A DNA stretch of 64,000 nucleotides. Origin: an uncultured delta proteobacterium. GTDB taxonomy: Bacteria > Desulfobacterota > Desulfovibrionia > Desulfovibrionales > Desulfovibrionaceae. The position numbers and the translations under genes were made by a program. The notes under the pieces were generated by a model. That model was not told the DNA's origin. It did not search any database and worked only from the letters and a program-made list of their open reading frames with translations. The stretch's first letter is position 1; every line of letters begins with the position of its first letter. The DNA lies in contig CAIMRY010000030.1 of the NCBI GenBank assembly GCA_903843965.1, positions 1-64,000 of the forward strand. Reading direction: 5' to 3'. Positions 16,756 to 27,900 of this stretch are shown here, one piece after another.

Positions 16756-18507
16756 CTACAGTCCCTCTTCCCGGCCCAGCTCCAGCAGCCGCGCGGCATA
16801 GGTCCGGCGCAGCTCCTCCATGTAGGCCGTGTCGATGGGGCCCTTCCAGGTCACCACCTCGGTGTAGCGCTTGGGGATCTTGGCGTTCATGGGGTCGCAG
16901 CCGGTGCGCATGCGCAGCCGCCAGCGCAGCTTCTGGATGGCCTCGCCCGCCGCCGGGAGGTTCTCGGCCACGTTCTGAAGGCCCAGGCTGGCCAGGGCGG
17001 CCTTGAGCCGCTCCTCGGTGTACACCCCGCGCGCGAACAGGCAGCCGACCATGCTCGTGAGCACGCAGCGCCCGGCCTCGTCCTTGACAAACCCGGCCAC
17101 GATCTTGGCCGCGTCCTTGTCCTGCTGCTTCTGGTCTGCCGAGTACGCGCTGGAGTCCAGGTGCGAATGCCGGAAGCTCAAGGACTCGGACACGAAGAAG
17201 GTCTCGCCTGTGGCGTAGCCCGCCATTTCCTGGCCCAGCACGCAGGCGAAGTCCTCGCCCTTGTACTGCTTCGCCGCCACCAGGGTGCCCTGGGCCAGCA
17301 GGCGGTAGAACTCGTTGGTTGCCGCGCCCAGGTGGCGGATGGCCGCCTTGTAGCCCTCGGCCTCGCCGAAAGACAGCGGGGTCAGGGTCTCGGCCTCGGT
17401 GATGAGCCCCTTCTCCATGGCCTCCGTGGCCCAGGCCAGGGCCACGCCCGCGCTCATGCAGTCCAGGCCCTCGCGCTCCACCGCGTCCATCAGCCCCAGC
17501 ACCTTGAACCCGTCGCCAAAGCCGAGCATGGACCCCAGCGCGAAGATGGGCTCATAGTCGTAGGCCACCTGCTTGTACAGATAGCGGTTGTCGGCCATGA
17601 ATTTCTCGCGCAGATACCCGATGTGGATGCAGCCCACCGGGCAGCCGGAGCAGGCGGTGTTTCGGAGCAGCATGTCCTGGGCGAACTTCTCGCCGCTGAT
17701 GCCGTCGATGCGCGTGGGGTCGCTGGTGGCCTGGAGGTTGCGCCAGGGCAGGGACTTGAGCGCGTCCAGCGCGGCCACGTTCCCGGCGGTGCCCAGGTCG
17801 TGGTACTTGCTCATCATGGAGGTCTCGGTGATCTGGTCGTAGATCTCGTGGAAGCACTGGGCATACTCCTTGCCCTCGGGCAAGGGGAACGAGGCGTCGC
17901 CCACGATGGCGATGGCCTTCAAGTTCTTGGCCCCCATGACCGCGCCCGAGCCCAGGCGGCCAAAGTGCCGGTACGTGTCCACGTTGATGCAGGCGTAGGC
18001 GCAGCCGTTCTCCCCGGCCGGGCCGATGCGCAAAATGGTGCGCTGGCCGCTGCCCGGCAGCATGTGCCGCAGCATCTTGCCGGTGGTGAAGACATCCTTG
18101 CCCCAGAGAAACGGCGCGTCCTTGATCTCCATGTGCCGCGCGCCAACGGAGAGCACGCAGGGGACGCTGGCCTTGCCGGTGATGACCAGGGCGTCCAAGT
18201 CGGCGAAGCGCAGGGCCAGGGCGCTGCGCCCGCCCGCGTGGCTCTCCGCGTACTGGCCGTGGTAGGGCGACAAAAACCCGCACACGGTCTTGCTCATGAG
18301 CGGGAAGTAGCCGGTCAGCGGCCCGATGGTGAAGATCAGCGGCTGTTTTGGATCGTTCCAGGGGGCCGCCATGTCGCCGTACTTCTCGAACAGCATGGCC
18401 GCCAGACCGGAGCCGCCGAGGTAGGTCTCGCGTCCGGGCAGATCCACGATGTGCGCCTTGCGGGCGGTAAGGTCCACCAGGAGCACGCGGAAATCGCTTC
18501 TGATCAT
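16756..18507 (-). CDS. Tungsten-type aldehyde:ferredoxin oxidoreductase
   Basis: A 583-residue AOR-family enzyme, which oxidises aldehydes to acids, or reverses this, with ferredoxin and a tungsto- or molybdo-pterin next to a [4Fe-4S] cluster. Domains: AOR_N with LLVDLTARKAH and YLGGSGLAA (about 1-200), including GAVMGAKNLKAI; then AOR_C. The cluster Cys are in ACSGCPVGC (near 285) with the fourth in GLDCMSAG. ATG at 18507 follows a full AGGAGGTGG site and overlaps the ferredoxin stop (ATGA), so the two are coupled. Substrate cannot be assigned from sequence; the adjacent ferredoxin is its evident electron partner. Confidence 0.9.
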   Translation of the reverse strand: MIRSDFRVLLVDLTARKAHIVDLPGRETYLGGSGLAAMLFEKYGDMAAPWNDPKQPLIFTIGPLTGYFPLMSKTVCGFLSPYHGQYAESHAGGRSALALRFADLDALVITGKASVPCVLSVGARHMEIKDAPFLWGKDVFTTGKMLRHMLPGSGQRTILRIGPAGENGCAYACINVDTYRHFGRLGSGAVMGAKNLKAIAIVGDASFPLPEGKEYAQCFHEIYDQITETSMMSKYHDLGTAGNVAALDALKSLPWRNLQATSDPTRIDGISGEKFAQDMLLRNTACSGCPVGCIHIGYLREKFMADNRYLYKQVAYDYEPIFALGSMLGFGDGFKVLGLMDAVEREGLDCMSAGVALAWATEAMEKGLITEAETLTPLSFGEAEGYKAAIRHLGAATNEFYRLLAQGTLVAAKQYKGEDFACVLGQEMAGYATGETFFVSESLSFRHSHLDSSAYSADQKQQDKDAAKIVAGFVKDEAGRCVLTSMVGCLFARGVYTEERLKAALASLGLQNVAENLPAAGEAIQKLRWRLRMRTGCDPMNAKIPKRYTEVVTWKGPIDTAYMEELRRTYAARLLELGREEGL

Positions 18508-18938
18508 TCCGCCACCTCCTGCACGAAGTTCGCCTGGCCCTTTTCGGCCAGCTCCAGACAGTTGTGCGGGCAGAAGGAAACGCAGCGCCCGCAGTGGATG
18601 CACATGTAGGGATTGCCCTGCTCGTCCTCCACGATGGCGTTGACCGGGCAGGCGGCCACACACTTGCCGCAGCGGATGCACAGCTTGCGGTCCTGCTTGA
18701 CCCCGCCGTCGCTCTTGCGCGGGACAAGCGAGCCCGTGGGGCAGGCGCTCGCGCACGGGGGCGGGTCGCAGGCCAGGCAGACGCGCGCCTCAAACCCGGT
18801 GGAGATGCCGCCGGAGGAGCCGATGCGGATGCCCGCAGTGTACCAGGACAGGCGCTTGTGCACCAGCCGGGCGCAGGCCAGCGAGCAGCTCTGGCAGCCG
18901 ATGCAGCGGTCCATGCGCGCCGCGAAGAAGGTCTTCAT
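18504..18938 (-). CDS. Four-cluster [4Fe-4S] ferredoxin, electron partner of AOR
   Basis: A 144-residue protein of the FdhB/HycB-like type with four cysteine groups: CIGCQSCSLAC (from residue 12), CLACDPPPCASACP, CIRCGKCVAACP and CIHCGRCVSFCP. These should bind four [4Fe-4S] clusters. No signal peptide or membrane anchor is present, so it is cytoplasmic. It overlaps the AOR gene by four bases and follows the Pat-like gene by 71 bp on the same strand. It probably passes electrons between AOR and the central ferredoxin or NAD pool. Confidence 0.9.
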   Translation of the reverse strand: MKTFFAARMDRCIGCQSCSLACARLVHKRLSWYTAGIRIGSSGGISTGFEARVCLACDPPPCASACPTGSLVPRKSDGGVKQDRKLCIRCGKCVAACPVNAIVEDEQGNPYMCIHCGRCVSFCPHNCLELAEKGQANFVQEVAE

Positions 18939-19009
18939 CTTTGGGGGTGCCTCCAGGGAGTGTGGCTTCGGGGCGCAGGGTCCGTTGGCGGCCCCGCGTC
19001 CTGCGGCTT

Positions 19010-21742
19010 TTATGCGGGCTTGGGCGTAAGGTCCAGCACCATGTCCACCAGCTCCTCGTCGGGATTGACGCTGATCTCGAAGCCGAACTTTCTGGACAGG
19101 CCCTGCATGGCCTTGTTCTCGATCATGGTCTGGCCCTTGATGTGGTGCGTGCCCCGGGCCTTGGTGTAGCTGATCATCTTCTGGAACAGCAGGCTGCCCA
19201 GGCCCGTGCCCTTCTGGTCCGAGCGGACGACAATGGCGAACTCGGCCTCGGAATTGTCCGGCTTGGTGGCCGTGCGCACCACGCCCAGCGTCTCGGGCAG
19301 GCCGCCTTCGCTCACGGCCGTGGCGATGAAGGCCATCTCGCGGTCGTAGTCGATCTGGGTGAAGCGGGCCATGTCCTTGTGGTCAAAGTCGCGCCGGACC
19401 ACGCCGAAGAAGCGCAGCCGCAGGTCCTCGTCCGAGAGCTTGGCTATGAAGTCGCGGTGCGCGGGCTCATCTTCTGGTCGAATGGGGCGCAGGGTGACCT
19501 TGCGGCCGTTCTTCAGCACCGTGCACTCCTCCAGCTCGCGGGGGTAGGGGCGGATGGCCAGCCGCTCCGCTCCGGGCCGCGTTTCCGGCGCCACGCGCAC
19601 CTTGGCCCCCAGCGACAGCACGCCCGCGTCGTCGGCGTAGAGCGGGTTGATGTCCAGCGCCGAGATCTGCGGCACGTCGATGATCAGCTGGGAGATCTGG
19701 ATGATGGTCAGGCAGATGTCGTCGATGTCCGCCGCAGGGTGCTGGGGCGTGCCGTGCAGCAGGTTGAAGATGCGCGTGCGGCTGATGAGCTCCAGCGCCA
19801 GGCTCATGTTCAGCGGCGGCAGGGTCACGGCGCGGTCGCGGATCATCTCCCGCGCCACGCCGCCGTGGCCAAAGGCGATGACCGGCCCGAACACCGGGTC
19901 CAGGTGGGCCGAGACGAAGAGCTCGTGCGCGCCGGTGCGCCGACCCATCTTCTGCACCACGAAGCCCTCCACGTAGGCGTCGGGCCTTTGGCGGGAAACG
20001 CGCGCCAGGATGCTGGCCGCAGCCTCCCAGACCTTGTCCGGGCCCTCCAGGTCCAGGAACACCCCGCCCACCTCCTGGGGCTGGCTGATCTGCGGGCTTT
20101 TCAGCTTCACGGCCACGGGGTAGCCCAGCTCGTCCGCCGCGATGACCGCCTCCCGCGCGGAGGTGACGCTCTGGGTCTCCACCACGGGGATGCCGTAGGC
20201 CGTGAGCACGTCCTTGGCCTCGGCCGGGGTGAGCGCGCTGCGGCCCTCGGCCAGGGCCCGGGCGCAGGTTTCGCGGGCGGTGGTGGTGTCCGGGAAAAAG
20301 TCCGAGGGCAGGGAGTCCGGGGTCTGGATGAGCATTTCCTGGTTCTTCTGGAACTGCACCATGTACAGAAACGCGCGGATGGCCTGCTCCGGGGTCTCGT
20401 AGGTGGGCACCCCGGCGTCGGCGAAGACCGCGCGGGCCTCCTGCGCCAGGTCCGAGCCGAGCCACGAGGTGAGCACCATGCGCTTGGCCTTTTTGGCGGC
20501 CAGGGCCACGGCGTGGGCCGTTTCCACGCCGGTGAGCCCGGCAAAGGGCACATGCAGCAGGAGCACCGCGTCCACGCCGGGGTCGGTGAGCACGGTCTTT
20601 AATATCTCCACCCAATCCATGGGCTTGGCGCCAAAAGGCAGACCCAGGGGGTTGGCCACCTGGCCCCCGGCCAAGAGCTTGTCCAGGGCCAGCGCCGTGT
20701 CTTCGCTGTAGTGGGCCAGCCGCCCGCCGTGGGCCAGGAGCGCATCCGCCGCCATGATGCCCGCCGAGGCCCCGTTGACCATGATGGCCAGGCGGTCGCC
20801 GCGCACGGGCTTGGCCCCGGCCAGGGTCTGGGCGGCGTCGAACAGGCCGTCGATGCTCTCCACCCGCAGCATGCCCGCGCGGCGAAAGGCCACGTCGTAG
20901 ACCTCATCGCTGGTGGCGTTCAGCTCAAGCGGCAGCCCGCCCTGACCATTGGCCCCGGCGGCGCCCTCCATGGCGGCCAGTTCGGCCAGTGCGTTTTGCA
21001 GGGCCTGGCCGGGCCGCAGCGCCAGCACGGGCTTGTTGCGGCTGGCGGCGCGCGCGGCGGAGACAAAGCCCCGCGCGTCCTGGATGGACTCCACGTAGAG
21101 CAGGATGGAGCGCACCTGGGGGTCGGAGCCCAGGTAGTCCATGATGTCGGCGAAGCTGATGTCGATCTGCGCGCCAAGGGAGATCATGTGCGAAAAGCCG
21201 ATGCCGTGGCTCTTGGCCCAGTCCAGAACCGTGGTGAACAGGCTGTCGGACTGGGACAAGAAGGCCGTCTTGCCGGGCAGGCTGGCGGTGTGGGCCAGGC
21301 TGGCGTTCAGGTTCAGGGAGGGCACGATGATGCCCATGCACTTGGGCCCCAGGATGCGCAGGGCCGGGGTCTGGGCGGCCTCCAGCAGCTCGGCCTTGAG
21401 CCGTGCGCGGCTCTTCTCGTCCAGCCGGGCGTAGCCCGGGCCCATGAGCACCACGGAACGGGCGCCGCGCTTGCGCAGGGCCTCCACGATGGCCGGGGCC
21501 TTGTTCAGCGCCTTGCAGACAATGGCCAGGTCCGGCGCCTTGGGCAGGTCGGCCACGGTGGAGTAGGTCAGCACCCCGGCGATGGCCTCGGCCTCGAAGC
21601 TCACGGGCATCACCGGGCCGGAGAAGCCACCGGCCATGAGGTTCTTCATGACCAGGTAGCCGATGTTGCCGGGTTCGTTGGTCGCGCCAACGACCGCCAC
21701 GGCCTTGGGACTGAAGAGGGAGTCAAGATTGGTCAGGCTCAT
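19010..21742 (-). CDS. CoA-ligase-like/GNAT fusion, Pat-type protein lysine acetyltransferase
   Basis: A 910-residue fusion: CoA-binding domain (VAVVGATNEPGNIG near residue 14), succinyl-CoA-ligase-like domain (to about 290), ATP-grasp (about 500-720) and a C-terminal GNAT domain (from about 747) with DQKGTGLGSLL, the acetyl-CoA loop. ADP-forming acyl-CoA synthetases have a catalytic His in a SHTG-like motif before the segment ..DAAFRRAG; here that stretch reads ALAELAAMEGAAGANGQGG with no His. This matches Pat proteins, which acetylate lysines, notably the active-site Lys of AcsA. acsA lies 2.5 kb away. An acyl-CoA synthetase role in the AOR operon remains the alternative. The start was chosen at MSLTNLDSLFSP. 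Confidence 0.82.
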   Translation of the reverse strand: MSLTNLDSLFSPKAVAVVGATNEPGNIGYLVMKNLMAGGFSGPVMPVSFEAEAIAGVLTYSTVADLPKAPDLAIVCKALNKAPAIVEALRKRGARSVVLMGPGYARLDEKSRARLKAELLEAAQTPALRILGPKCMGIIVPSLNLNASLAHTASLPGKTAFLSQSDSLFTTVLDWAKSHGIGFSHMISLGAQIDISFADIMDYLGSDPQVRSILLYVESIQDARGFVSAARAASRNKPVLALRPGQALQNALAELAAMEGAAGANGQGGLPLELNATSDEVYDVAFRRAGMLRVESIDGLFDAAQTLAGAKPVRGDRLAIMVNGASAGIMAADALLAHGGRLAHYSEDTALALDKLLAGGQVANPLGLPFGAKPMDWVEILKTVLTDPGVDAVLLLHVPFAGLTGVETAHAVALAAKKAKRMVLTSWLGSDLAQEARAVFADAGVPTYETPEQAIRAFLYMVQFQKNQEMLIQTPDSLPSDFFPDTTTARETCARALAEGRSALTPAEAKDVLTAYGIPVVETQSVTSAREAVIAADELGYPVAVKLKSPQISQPQEVGGVFLDLEGPDKVWEAAASILARVSRQRPDAYVEGFVVQKMGRRTGAHELFVSAHLDPVFGPVIAFGHGGVAREMIRDRAVTLPPLNMSLALELISRTRIFNLLHGTPQHPAADIDDICLTIIQISQLIIDVPQISALDINPLYADDAGVLSLGAKVRVAPETRPGAERLAIRPYPRELEECTVLKNGRKVTLRPIRPEDEPAHRDFIAKLSDEDLRLRFFGVVRRDFDHKDMARFTQIDYDREMAFIATAVSEGGLPETLGVVRTATKPDNSEAEFAIVVRSDQKGTGLGSLLFQKMISYTKARGTHHIKGQTMIENKAMQGLSRKFGFEISVNPDEELVDMVLDLTPKPA

Positions 21743-21943
21743 GCGGCCCCCGCGGTGCGCGCCCTTGGCGGTCGGGATTTCAGGATGTGTCCGGTACTGT
21801 GCCCGTGATAGCCCAAAGGGGCCAGTGGTGGCAACCGTATTGCGGGCGGGGCGAGGCCGCGCTTTTGGGGCTAAAGTTGTCCCGCCTGTGTGCCGATAAA
21901 GTGTTTGAATTTTCATCGTCGATCCGCAGCAAAGGAGCGCGGT

Positions 21944-22420
21944 ATGAATCTGACCACAACAGTCACAGCGGCAACGGCCACAACGTCAACCACAACGACG
22001 GGCAGCATCTCCGGGGCCGCCACCCTCGGAGCATCTTCCAACAAACTGCAGGGCAGCCTGAACCTCGACGGCGCTGCCGCCTCCAGCGGCTCTGGCGACA
22101 CCTCCAGCATCTCCGCGGCCGCCAAGAGCCAGTCCGCCGCGTCCGGGTCTTCCGCCTCGGGCTCGTCCAGCGCCGCCCAGACCACCGCGCAAAAGATCCA
22201 GAAGATGATCAAGGACCTGCAGCAGAAGATCAAGGAGATCCAGAGCGACCCCACCTTGACCCCAAGCGTGCGCCGGACAAAGGTCCAGCTGCTCCAGTCC
22301 CAGCTGATGATCCTGCAGGGCGAACTGCTGGACGCCCAGGCCAAGAGTTCCGGCAGCACCGTCACCGGCGGCACCCCGGCCAAGGGCATGGCCCAGAGCC
22401 TGTCCAAGAGTCCGGTCTGA
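21944..22420 (+). CDS. Small Ser/Thr-rich protein with a coiled coil (FlxA-like)
   Basis: A 158-residue protein. ATG at 21944 follows AAAGGAG. The first 80 residues are almost only Thr, Ser, Ala and Gly, then a short coiled coil (QKIQKMIKDLQQKIKEIQSD) and a second helix (VQLLQSQLMILQGELLDAQ). This layout resembles FlxA-like proteins, whose role is unclear. No signal peptide. It is divergent from the Pat-like gene. Assignment to FlxA is by layout only. Confidence 0.6.
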   Translation: MNLTTTVTAATATTSTTTTGSISGAATLGASSNKLQGSLNLDGAAASSGSGDTSSISAAAKSQSAASGSSASGSSSAAQTTAQKIQKMIKDLQQKIKEIQSDPTLTPSVRRTKVQLLQSQLMILQGELLDAQAKSSGSTVTGGTPAKGMAQSLSKSPV

Positions 22421-22546
22421 GCCACGGCCTTGCCGCTGCTCTGGCCCGCGGTCCAGACTGGGCTCTGGCCAGTGTTCTGAACTGGGGCGGAGTTGCGCCC
22501 GCACGGCTCCGGGTGTACATGCTCGGCATACCCCAAGGAGCCGCCC

Positions 22547-23665
22547 ATGAGCACGCTGTTCGACCCCCTCACCCTTGGCCCCCTGACCCTGGAGAACCGC
22601 ATCGTCGTTCCGCCCATGTGCCAGTACTCGGCCACCGGCGGGCAGGCGAACGACTGGCACCTGGTGCACCTGGGCGGCCTGGCCCTGTCCGGCGCGGGCC
22701 TGCTCCTCATCGAGGCCACGTCCGTGGAGCCGGAGGGCGGCATCACCGCCTCGGACCTGGGCCTGTGGTCCGACGGATGCGAAACCGCCCTGGCCCGCGT
22801 GCTCGGCTTCATCCGCGCGCACTCGCCCATCCGCGTGGGCGTGCAGCTGGCCCATGCGGGCCGCAAGGCCTCCTGCGACCTGCCCTGGAAGGGCGGGGCC
22901 AGCATCCCCTCGGGCAAGCCCGGCGGCTGGCGCACCTCCGCGCCCTCGCCCGTGGTCTTTTCTTCCGGCGACGAGCCGCCCCTTGAGCTGGACCAGGCCG
23001 GGCTTGCGCGCGTGCGCCAGGCCTTTTCCAGCGCCGCCGCCCGGGCCGCGCGCCTGGGCGTGGACTGCGTGGAGCTGCACTGCGCCCACGGCTACCTGCT
23101 GCACGAGTTCCTCTCGCCCCTGTCCAACCAGCGCACGGACGACTACGGCGGCAGCCTGGAGAACCGCATGCGCCTGCCGCTGGAGGTCTTCCAGGCCATG
23201 CGCGCGGCGCTGCCCGCGAACATCCCGCTGGGGGTGCGCATCTCGGCCACGGACTGGGTGCCCAAGGAGATGAACGGCTGGGACGAGGAGCAGAGCGTGG
23301 CCTTCTCGCGCGCGCTGGGCGGGCTTGGCGTGGCGTACATCCACGTGTCCAGCGGCGGGCTTTCGCCCTTGCAGAAGATTCCGCTGGGGCCGGGCTACCA
23401 GGCGCCGCTGGCCCGGCGCATCAAGGACGACACGGGCCTGCCGGTCATCGCCGTGGGGCTCATCACCGAGCCGCGCCAGGCCGACGAGATCATCCAAAGC
23501 GGCCAGGCCGACCTGGTGGCGCTCGGTCGGGCCATGCTCTACAACCCGCGCTGGCCCTGGCACGCTGCGGCGGAGCTGGGCGCGCAGGTGGCCGCGCCGC
23601 CGCAGTACCTGCGCTGCCAGCCCCACGGGCTGAAGCAGCTGTTCCGGGAGCCGGGCCAGGGCTGA
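22547..23665 (+). CDS. NADH:flavin oxidoreductase, old yellow enzyme family (YqjM-like)
   Basis: A 372-residue FMN ene-reductase. ATG at 22547 follows AAGGAG. YqjM-type features: PPMCQYSA near residue 23, where the Cys tunes FMN, then DWHLVHLG, GVQLAHAGRKAS, the substrate-binding His pair in HCAHGYLLHEFLSPLSNQR near 180, DDYGGSLENR, and IAVGLITEP and DLVALGRAML for phosphate binding. It reduces activated C=C bonds with NAD(P)H. No clear operon partner; the physiological substrate is unknown. Confidence 0.9.
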   Translation: MSTLFDPLTLGPLTLENRIVVPPMCQYSATGGQANDWHLVHLGGLALSGAGLLLIEATSVEPEGGITASDLGLWSDGCETALARVLGFIRAHSPIRVGVQLAHAGRKASCDLPWKGGASIPSGKPGGWRTSAPSPVVFSSGDEPPLELDQAGLARVRQAFSSAAARAARLGVDCVELHCAHGYLLHEFLSPLSNQRTDDYGGSLENRMRLPLEVFQAMRAALPANIPLGVRISATDWVPKEMNGWDEEQSVAFSRALGGLGVAYIHVSSGGLSPLQKIPLGPGYQAPLARRIKDDTGLPVIAVGLITEPRQADEIIQSGQADLVALGRAMLYNPRWPWHAAAELGAQVAAPPQYLRCQPHGLKQLFREPGQG

Positions 23666-24268
23666 AGCCGGGCCCGTCTAGAGCCGATGCGGCGCGCGAG
23701 ATCGAACGCAGACGGCGCACCGCGCACGCCGCCCGAATGCCGCGCCGCTCCAGTCCTCCGGTTCGCCGGGACCGCACGGGGCCAATGCCTTTGCCCCGGC
23801 AGCCCCTTGTTTCTCGTTCTTCAACGACCGCGCCGCCCGGCGCGGTCCGTTCGTCCGGCGGGCCGCCTGGCCCGCCGTGTGTGTGGGGGGGAGGGATGAA
23901 GCGCCCGGCCTCGGCGTCACAAGTCCTTTGGCATGGCCCGCCGGGCCCTGGCGCAACGCCCATGAAACCAGCGCGGCGGGCGGGCGGCGCGGCCTGCGCA
24001 CACTGGCCGCCAGTGACGGGAGGAACCGGCGGGCGGCCCCTGTTCTCGTGAATTTTCGCACATATCCTGCGCCTGCGGGCCGCTTTTTCGCCGCACCCGC
24101 CCCTTTCTGCCGTTCACTCCGCAATTTTCACCGTTTACCTAAAAATGCGCGCCAGGGGCTTGATTCCGCATGTACGACCGGGGCACGGAAACACACCGCG
24201 CCCCCGGCAGCCCCGCCAAAGGGCCATGTGCCGGGACAGGCACAAAAACGCAAAGGCAGGAGTGAGGC
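23666..24268. other. 603-bp intergenic region before acsA, with two GC hairpins
   Basis: No gene is supported here; the open frames lack family features. Two perfect stem-loops with tetraloops stand close together: CCGCGCC-GCCC-GGCGCGG (23828-23845) and GGCGGGCC-GCCT-GGCCCGCC (23857-23876). Neither is followed by a T-run; a GTGTGTGTGGGGGGG stretch follows the second. The acsA promoter and leader must lie in the right half, but I could not identify -35/-10 or -24/-12 boxes with confidence. AGGAG before 24269 is the acsA ribosome site. Confidence 0.5.
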
Positions 24269-26260
<1,992 letters not shown>

Positions 26261-26286
26261 CGCCGACTCAGGAATCATCCGGGGTT

Positions 26287-26318
26287 GCGGGGGCGGATCG
26301 GCCGCCCCCGCTTTTCCG
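26287..26318 (+). terminator. Rho-independent terminator of acsA
   Basis: A perfect 10-bp stem, GCGGGGGCGG (26287-26296) and CCGCCCCCGC (26302-26311), with a 5-base loop, is followed by TTTTCCGTTTTTT. It ends 27-58 bp after the acsA stop. Confidence 0.88.
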
Positions 26319-26339
26319 TTTTTTGGGGGGAGAAGAGAA

Positions 26340-26385
26340 TATGCCTCCGGCGGCCAAAGGGACTCGTCCCTTTGGAATCCCAACA
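26340..26385. repeat. Intergenic palindrome of a Desulfovibrionaceae-type repeat
   Basis: GCCTCCGGCGGCC is followed by CCAAAGGGAC-TC-GTCCCTTTGG (26354-26375), an exact palindrome, then AATCCC. I recall GCCTCCGGCGGCC plus a variable palindrome plus CCC as a frequent intergenic repeat in Desulfovibrio genomes. Only one copy was noticed in this window, so the family claim rests on memory and not on sequence here. Confidence 0.45.
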
Positions 26386-26581
26386 AGGAATTTGGTCGGG
26401 TGGGACAAGCGTCCTGCCCGGCTTTTTCGCGTGCGCCTAAATCCTGTCAACCCGCTCTTTTTGTCCTTTTACCGGCCAAAAACAGGGTAATTTTGTCCGG
26501 GCCAAAAACCCCATGGTACGCTTCTCCAATTTGCGTTCGGCGTTGTGCCGGACTCATAAACCCCTTGGGAGGAAGTGTACC
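26386..26581 (+). promoter_or_regulatory. Leader of the Rhs gene
   Basis: The region holds an imperfect direct repeat, CCGGCCAAAAACAGGG (from 26471) and CCGGGCCAAAAACCCC (from 26498), and a possible promoter, TTGCGT (26531-26536) with CATAAA (26555-26560) 18 bp on. GGGAGGAAG then precedes ATG 26582 by about 6 bases. The ribosome site argues that the short Rhs protein is really made from this start. Confidence 0.4.
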
Positions 26582-27900
26582 ATGCCGACATCACAAAACA
26601 ACCCGTCCCCGTCCCTCTCCCTCAAACGCGACCCGCAGGGCCGCATTGCCGAACGCGTTCTCCATCTGAATGGCCGCCTGGGCGACAGCCTTGAAACCCG
26701 GTGCTACGCCTACGACTCCGCCGGGCGCTTGTCCCGCGTCACGGACGAACGCGGCAACCTGTGCGAGTCCTACCAGTACGACCACCAGGGCCGCCGACTG
26801 GCCGAGATCAACCCCCTGCGCTTTCGCGGCGAACGGCGCTATACTTACTTGGCGAACAACCGCCTGGGCCAGGCGGGTCAAGCCCAGTACGGCCACGACA
26901 GGGCGGGCTTCCGCAACCTCAAGCTGGAAGGCGACGCCGAGACGCACTACCGCTACGAGCCCTCGGGCCTGCTGCTGACGGTGAATTTGCCGGATGGCCG
27001 CCGTATCGACTACGCGTACGACGAAAACGGCCTGCGCACCGCGAAGCGCGTGGACGGGCGCGTGGTCGAGGCCTTTCGCTGGCTCGACCCGCTGCGGCTG
27101 GAGGAATTCCACGACGGGCGCGAGTGGTGGCTGTTCGCCTACTCGGAAGGCCGCACGCCCGTGGGCCTGACCAATGGCAGGGACGCCTACCTGCTGCTCT
27201 GCGACCAGCTCGGCACGCCGCTGGCCCTTGCCACCACGGATGGCCATGTTGTACAGGCCATGCAATACGATTCGTTCGGCAACCTGCTCTCGGTCCGAGG
27301 CAACGTGGTGCGGCTGCCGCTGGGCTTCGCGGGCGGCCTGTACGACGCGGACACGGGCCTGACGCGCTTCCCCTGGCGCGACTACGACGCGGACACCGGG
27401 CGGTTCACGGCGCTCGACCCGCTGCGGGAGAAGGGCGGCGACAAGGACTGGTACGGGGCTACTGCGTTGATGATCCGGTCAATCGGGTGGATGTGTGGGG
27501 GTTGAGCGCGATACCCATGCCGGGACCGTTTCCGATTCTGGTGCCCCCGGTGGCCATCCCCGGCACACCGGAAAATGATGACTTCACCAAGGGAACTGTC
27601 GATATCCTCAACGGCATTGGGGATTTCTTTGGTGGACTGTTCGGCGGCGATGAAGCCCCGATCGACCCAAACACATATGAAACAGAACACACAAAGAACT
27701 CACGCCCGTCGACCGAAGAAGCTCACGAAAACGGGCAGGCCAGAAAACAGAAGGACCAAGGAAAGGAAAAGAAGGAGATTAATGGCAGATACAAAGTTAA
27801 TCCCAACAAACGAAGGAAACAACAAAGTGACCTTGGCTTCCCTGACGACTATGGCATAGCGGCGTTTGACACAAGAGACGATGACGAGGAGGCTGCATAA
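26582..27900 (+). pseudogene. Short Rhs-core protein with frameshifted C-terminal toxin tip
   Basis: The start frame (26582-27505) gives 307 residues of YD repeats (CYAYDSAGRLSRVTDERGN and CESYQYDHQGRRLAEI) and the Rhs core end: SFGNLLSVRG, PLGFAGGLYDADTGLTRF and PWRDYDADTGRFTALDPL. Normal Rhs proteins exceed 1,000 residues and carry a delivery domain; here there is none. In the core end, TACGGGGCTACTGC (27456-27469) has two extra G compared with TACGGCTACTGC in every other copy, so translation leaves frame just before CVDDPVNRVDVWGL. The out-of-frame tip continues to 27900: a Pro-rich linker, then HTKNSRPSTEEAHENGQARK and a Lys-rich basic end. Toxin type not recognised. Confidence 0.78.

Noticed and set aside
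19010-21742. Calling the fusion an active ADP-forming acetyl-CoA synthetase
   Set aside because: The catalytic-His motif is missing where expected, and the C-terminal GNAT domain points to Pat; kept only as an alternative.
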